Positions 63,443 through 64,000 of a stretch of DNA of 64,000 nucleotides are shown piece by piece. Both the position numbers and the translations under genes were made by a program. Each line of letters begins with the position of its first letter. The stretch's first letter is position 1. The stretch lies in contig CANMNF010000001.1 of the NCBI GenBank assembly GCA_947499255.1, forward strand, positions 682,001-746,000, given 5' to 3'. The notes below the pieces were generated by a model. The model saw nothing but the letters and a program-made list of their open reading frames with translations, was not told the origin of the DNA and made no database searches. Source of the stretch: an uncultured Sphingomonadaceae bacterium. GTDB taxonomy: Bacteria; Pseudomonadota; Alphaproteobacteria; Sphingomonadales; Sphingomonadaceae.

Positions 63443-64000
63443 TGTGGCGCGGTATCCTTGGCCTTTTGGGAGCGTTGTGGCTGGCAAGCTGCGGCGTTTT
63501 TGGAGGCGAGGATTGGGGCGAACCGTCCCCTGCCTTATGGGAAGCGATCGGCCCTGATGGCGAGAAGTTATGGCTGTTTGGTACGATCCACGCCTTGCCC
63601 AACGGGGTTGAATGGCGAACGCCAGCGTTAGAGGATGCGTTGGCGCAGTCCGATGTGTTGCTGGTCGAGATCGCGGACCTTGATACGCCTGATCTGCAAG
63701 CCACTTTTCGGGAATTATCGCAAACCCCCGGACAGTTGCCGCTAACTCAGCGCGTTCCTGCCGCTAGCCGCGATGATGTGCGCCAATTGATGGACAATGC
63801 GCGCGCCAAGAACGGTGATTTTGTCAATGTGGAAACATGGGGCGCAGCGCTAATGCTGGCCAGCAATGTACGCGAAAGCGATCCTGCCAATGGAGTAGAC
63901 CGCGCCTTGACGCAGGAAGCAGATAAGGTTGCAGGCTTGGAAACTATTGCAGGTCAGCTGGGCGTTTTTGATAATTTGTCACAAGCGGACCAAGCTGATT
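63442..64000 (+). CDS. TraB/GumN family protein 2, lipoprotein, truncated by window end
   Basis: At least 186 residues, continuing past the right edge. ATG at 63442 overlaps the stop of paralogue 1 (TAATG). Lipobox LASC (MWRGILGLLGALWLASCGVF). The core LWLFGTIHALPNGVEWRTPA and LLVEIADLDTPDL match paralogue 1 closely in position, so this is a tandem duplication with a changed anchor: one copy periplasmic, one lipid-anchored. Confidence 0.87.
   Translation, partial: MWRGILGLLGALWLASCGVFGGEDWGEPSPALWEAIGPDGEKLWLFGTIHALPNGVEWRTPALEDALAQSDVLLVEIADLDTPDLQATFRELSQTPGQLPLTQRVPAASRDDVRQLMDNARAKNGDFVNVETWGAALMLASNVRESDPANGVDRALTQEADKVAGLETIAGQLGVFDNLSQADQAD

Noticed and set aside
1-64000. CRISPR arrays, insertion sequences, prophage, integrase-flanked islands
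   Set aside because: No regularly spaced repeats, transposase or phage genes. The only integrase-type gene is a housekeeping XerC/D, and the tRNA-Ser gene shows no duplicated 3' end nearby.

Overview
This window is a 64 kb stretch of bacterial chromosome that is almost entirely coding. It most likely comes from an alphaproteobacterium of the order Sphingomonadales, probably Erythrobacteraceae-like. Pointers to this are a short alphaproteobacterial ProS, PhaR, a hrcA-grpE pair beside dnaK-dnaJ, a PDH E2 with an Ala/Pro-rich linker, tandem TraB/GumN proteins, a vgr-related HExxH protein and moderate-to-high GC. The taxonomic call is inference from protein character, not from a marker gene. I see no insertion sequence, prophage, integron, CRISPR array or resistance island. 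Base and codon use look uniform, so this reads as core genome.

Layout. 1-8.4 kb (minus strand): a long overlapping gene string, mltB - SPOR/RlpA-like - dacA-type DD-carboxypeptidase - tmk - holB - metG - tatD - MBL hydrolase - 55-aa membrane protein - mazG (cut by the window edge). A tRNA-Ser(UGA) lies at 8.5 kb. 8.7-12.1 kb: lpdA, a YciA-type thioesterase with an extra N-terminal domain, and pdhC. 12.2-20.7 kb: a UspA protein, rnr, an M28 peptidase, an M3 peptidase, proS and phaR; phaR has a perfect 10-bp inverted repeat in front of it. 20.7-25.8 kb: radA - cvpA - NifU-like - MFS transporter - alr. 25.9-34.5 kb: a patatin-like lipase and the heat-shock block (dnaK-dnaJ, hrcA-grpE) with a copper chaperone and a vgr-related HExxH protein between. 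34.5-38.8 kb: rph-rdgB, a CAP lipoprotein, hemW-xerC. 38.8-46.1 kb: dedA, gshB, yraN and rsmI, divergent from a LpoA-like lipoprotein, then parE and an unassigned histidine-rich membrane protein. 46.1-51.8 kb: a serine hydrolase, a zinc-ribbon methyltransferase, a NamZ/DUF1343 muramidase with a DOMON-like partner, tyrS and a PilZ protein. 51.9-56.3 kb: an MFS exporter, cysK, hisI, a candidate structured ncRNA, comF and a BioC-like methyltransferase. 56.3-64 kb: ppdK, glyS, glyQ and two tandem TraB/GumN genes, the second cut by the window edge.

How the genes work together. The content is translation (metG, proS, tyrS, glyQS, tRNA-Ser), DNA replication and repair (holB, tmk, parE, radA, xerC, rdgB, mazG), RNA processing (rnr, rph, rsmI), protein folding and an unusually rich set of cell-wall genes (mltB, SPOR protein, DD-carboxypeptidase, alr, LpoA-like activator, NamZ). 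Gene packing is extreme. Co-directional neighbours repeatedly share 4-nt ATGA/GTGA overlaps. All nine convergent gene junctions are 16 nt or less apart, and four share their stop codons.

Most interesting items. These are the candidate ncRNA at about 54.60-54.82 kb with its own strong terminator, the probable PhaR operator at 20,678-20,714, the unassigned His-motif membrane protein at 45,032-46,111, the two-domain thioesterase at 10,137-10,760, and a 55-aa membrane protein translationally coupled to the MBL hydrolase. I did not find a convincing new defence or mobile system here.
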